A stretch of DNA of 8,243 bases from Bog-159 sp035602155 (lineage in GTDB: Bacteria; Acidobacteriota; Terriglobia; Bryobacterales; Bryobacteraceae): positions 1 to 8,243 of the forward strand of contig DATNMW010000149.1 of the NCBI GenBank assembly GCA_035602155.1, written 5' to 3'. The notes beneath the pieces were generated by a model. It was not told where the DNA came from. It saw only the letters and a program-made list of their open reading frames with translations, and ran no database searches. The position numbers were made by a program, and so were the translations under genes. Below are positions 7,366-8,243 of this stretch, piece after piece. Every line of letters starts with the position of its first letter. Within the stretch, counting starts at the first letter, position 1.

Positions 7366-8243
7366 ACATCTCCGCGCCGTTTATTCACCGGCCGGTGGCT
7401 ACCACGCTGCTTACGGTCGCGGTTTTCCTCGCCGGCGCGATCGGATATGAAGTACTGCCGGTAGCGCCCCTGCCGGAAGTCGACTTTCCGACTATCTCCG
7501 TCAGCGCCAGCTTGCCTGGCGCCAGCGCCCAGATCATGGCCTCTTCCGTCGCCACCCCCCTGGAGAGCCAGTTCGGCCATATCGCCGGCGTAACGGAGAT
7601 GACCTCCTCCAGCACGCTCGGCAGCACCTCCGTCACCATTCAGTTCGACCTTAGCCGCAACATCGACGGCGCGGCGCGCGATGTGGAGGCCGCCATCAAC
7701 GCGGCGCGCACCTATCTGCCCGCCAACCTGCCGGCAAATCCAAGCTACCGCAAGGTCAATCCCGCCGATGCGCCGATCATGATCCTCGCGTTTACCTCCA
7801 GCAAATACGGCCCTGCCAGGCTGTATGACGAGGCCTCGACTGTCGTCCAGCAGAAGCTGTCGCAGATACAGGGCGTAGGGCAGGTCACTGTCGGAGGCGG
7901 CGCCTTGCCGTCCGTGCGCGTGGATGCAAATCCCACGCAATTGGCGGGCTACGGACTTACGCTTGCGAATTTGCAGTCGGTGCTGAGCTTGCAGAACTCC
8001 GACTTGGCCAAAGGCCAGATCTCCGACGGGATTGCGACCGCGGACATCATTGCCAACGACCAGATCTCGCAGGCGGACGATTACAAGCCGCTGGTCGTCG
8101 GTTATCACAACGGCGCAGCCGTGCGCCTGTCCGATGTCGCCCAGGTGACGGACTCGGTGCAAAATATCCGCGCGGCCGGCTATTTGAACGCGAAACGCGC
8201 GGTGACCGTCATCATCTTCCGCCAGCCGGGAGCCAATATCATT
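7362..8243 (+). CDS. mdtC: RND multidrug efflux permease, MdtC-like (5' part)
   Basis: The first 294 codons of a second RND permease, cut by the window end with no internal stop. The N-terminus FIHRPVATTLLTVAVFLAG (residues 7-25) is TM1. It is followed by VLPVAPLPEVDFPTISVSASLPGAS and MASSVATPLESQFG, very close to E. coli MdtC (LPVAPLPQVDFP, SASLPGASPE, MASSVATPLE). Further MdtC-type text includes GAARDVEAAINAA, YRKVNPADAPIMIL, VGGGALPSVRV and VTDSVQNIRAAG, ending in RQPGANII. These choices (VAPLP rather than VSALP, SASLPGAS rather than the tract ending YPGAS) separate it from the MdtB-like gene before it. The visible part covers TM1 and most of the first periplasmic domain; TM4 and TM10 relay residues lie outside. 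ATG at 7362 overlaps the MdtB-like stop as ATGA, with a weak AGGG at 7353-7356, so translation is probably coupled to the gene before it. Confidence 0.93.
   Translation, partial: MNISAPFIHRPVATTLLTVAVFLAGAIGYEVLPVAPLPEVDFPTISVSASLPGASAQIMASSVATPLESQFGHIAGVTEMTSSSTLGSTSVTIQFDLSRNIDGAARDVEAAINAARTYLPANLPANPSYRKVNPADAPIMILAFTSSKYGPARLYDEASTVVQQKLSQIQGVGQVTVGGGALPSVRVDANPTQLAGYGLTLANLQSVLSLQNSDLAKGQISDGIATADIIANDQISQADDYKPLVVGYHNGAAVRLSDVAQVTDSVQNIRAAGYLNAKRAVTVIIFRQPGANII

Noticed and set aside
7275..8162. 295-codon antisense frame under the MdtC-like gene
   Set aside because: The plus-strand reading matches MdtC throughout, and the antisense text has no recognisable feature.
1..8243. CRISPR arrays, tRNA or rRNA genes, phage genes, toxin-antitoxin or defence systems
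   Set aside because: No repeat-spacer pattern, cloverleaf or rRNA-like sequence, or suitable protein family was seen on either strand.

Overview
The window reads as a GC-rich bacterial chromosome segment. The protein style (MdtABC-type efflux genes with Ala-rich tails, an integrase-like transposase of a type I recall from soil Acidobacteriota) suggests Acidobacteriota, perhaps Solibacter/Bryobacter-like. This placement is an inference from memory, and no rRNA or marker gene is present to confirm it.

Layout. (1) Positions 1-430, plus strand: the C-terminal part of a DDE (rve/integrase-type) IS transposase, interrupted by an in-frame TAG at 260-262 and therefore probably a decayed insertion sequence. 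(2) About 431-589: a short convergent gap with two small GC-rich hairpins, a plausible terminator region. (3) Positions 590-2382, minus strand: a two-gene operon. An aminoglycoside-phosphotransferase-fold kinase (347 aa) is followed by a HAD-superfamily hydrolase (about 249 aa), with stop and start overlapping as TGATG. (4) Positions 2383-2806: a divergent intergenic region that must hold the promoters for both directions. It has an imperfect palindrome shortly before the efflux operon. (5) Positions 2807 to the window end, plus strand: an mdtABC-type RND multidrug efflux operon. It comprises a periplasmic adaptor (MdtA-like, TTG start with a good Shine-Dalgarno), a first RND permease (MdtB-like, 1105 aa), and the first 294 codons of a second RND permease (MdtC-like), which runs off the window.

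The three efflux genes overlap by 4 bases each (GTGA, then ATGA), so they are almost certainly co-transcribed and translationally coupled. In enterobacteria MdtB and MdtC form a mixed trimer in the inner membrane. MdtA bridges this trimer to a TolC-type outer-membrane channel, and proton import drives drug export. The same gene order and the proton-relay residues are kept here. No outer-membrane channel gene or two-component regulator is seen within the window.

I see no convincing new system. The most unusual points are a roughly 70-residue Ala/Ser/Gly-rich insert in the periplasmic part of the MdtB-like pump, an Asp-to-Asn change in motif I of the HAD protein, and the coupled small-molecule kinase plus HAD pair of unknown substrate.
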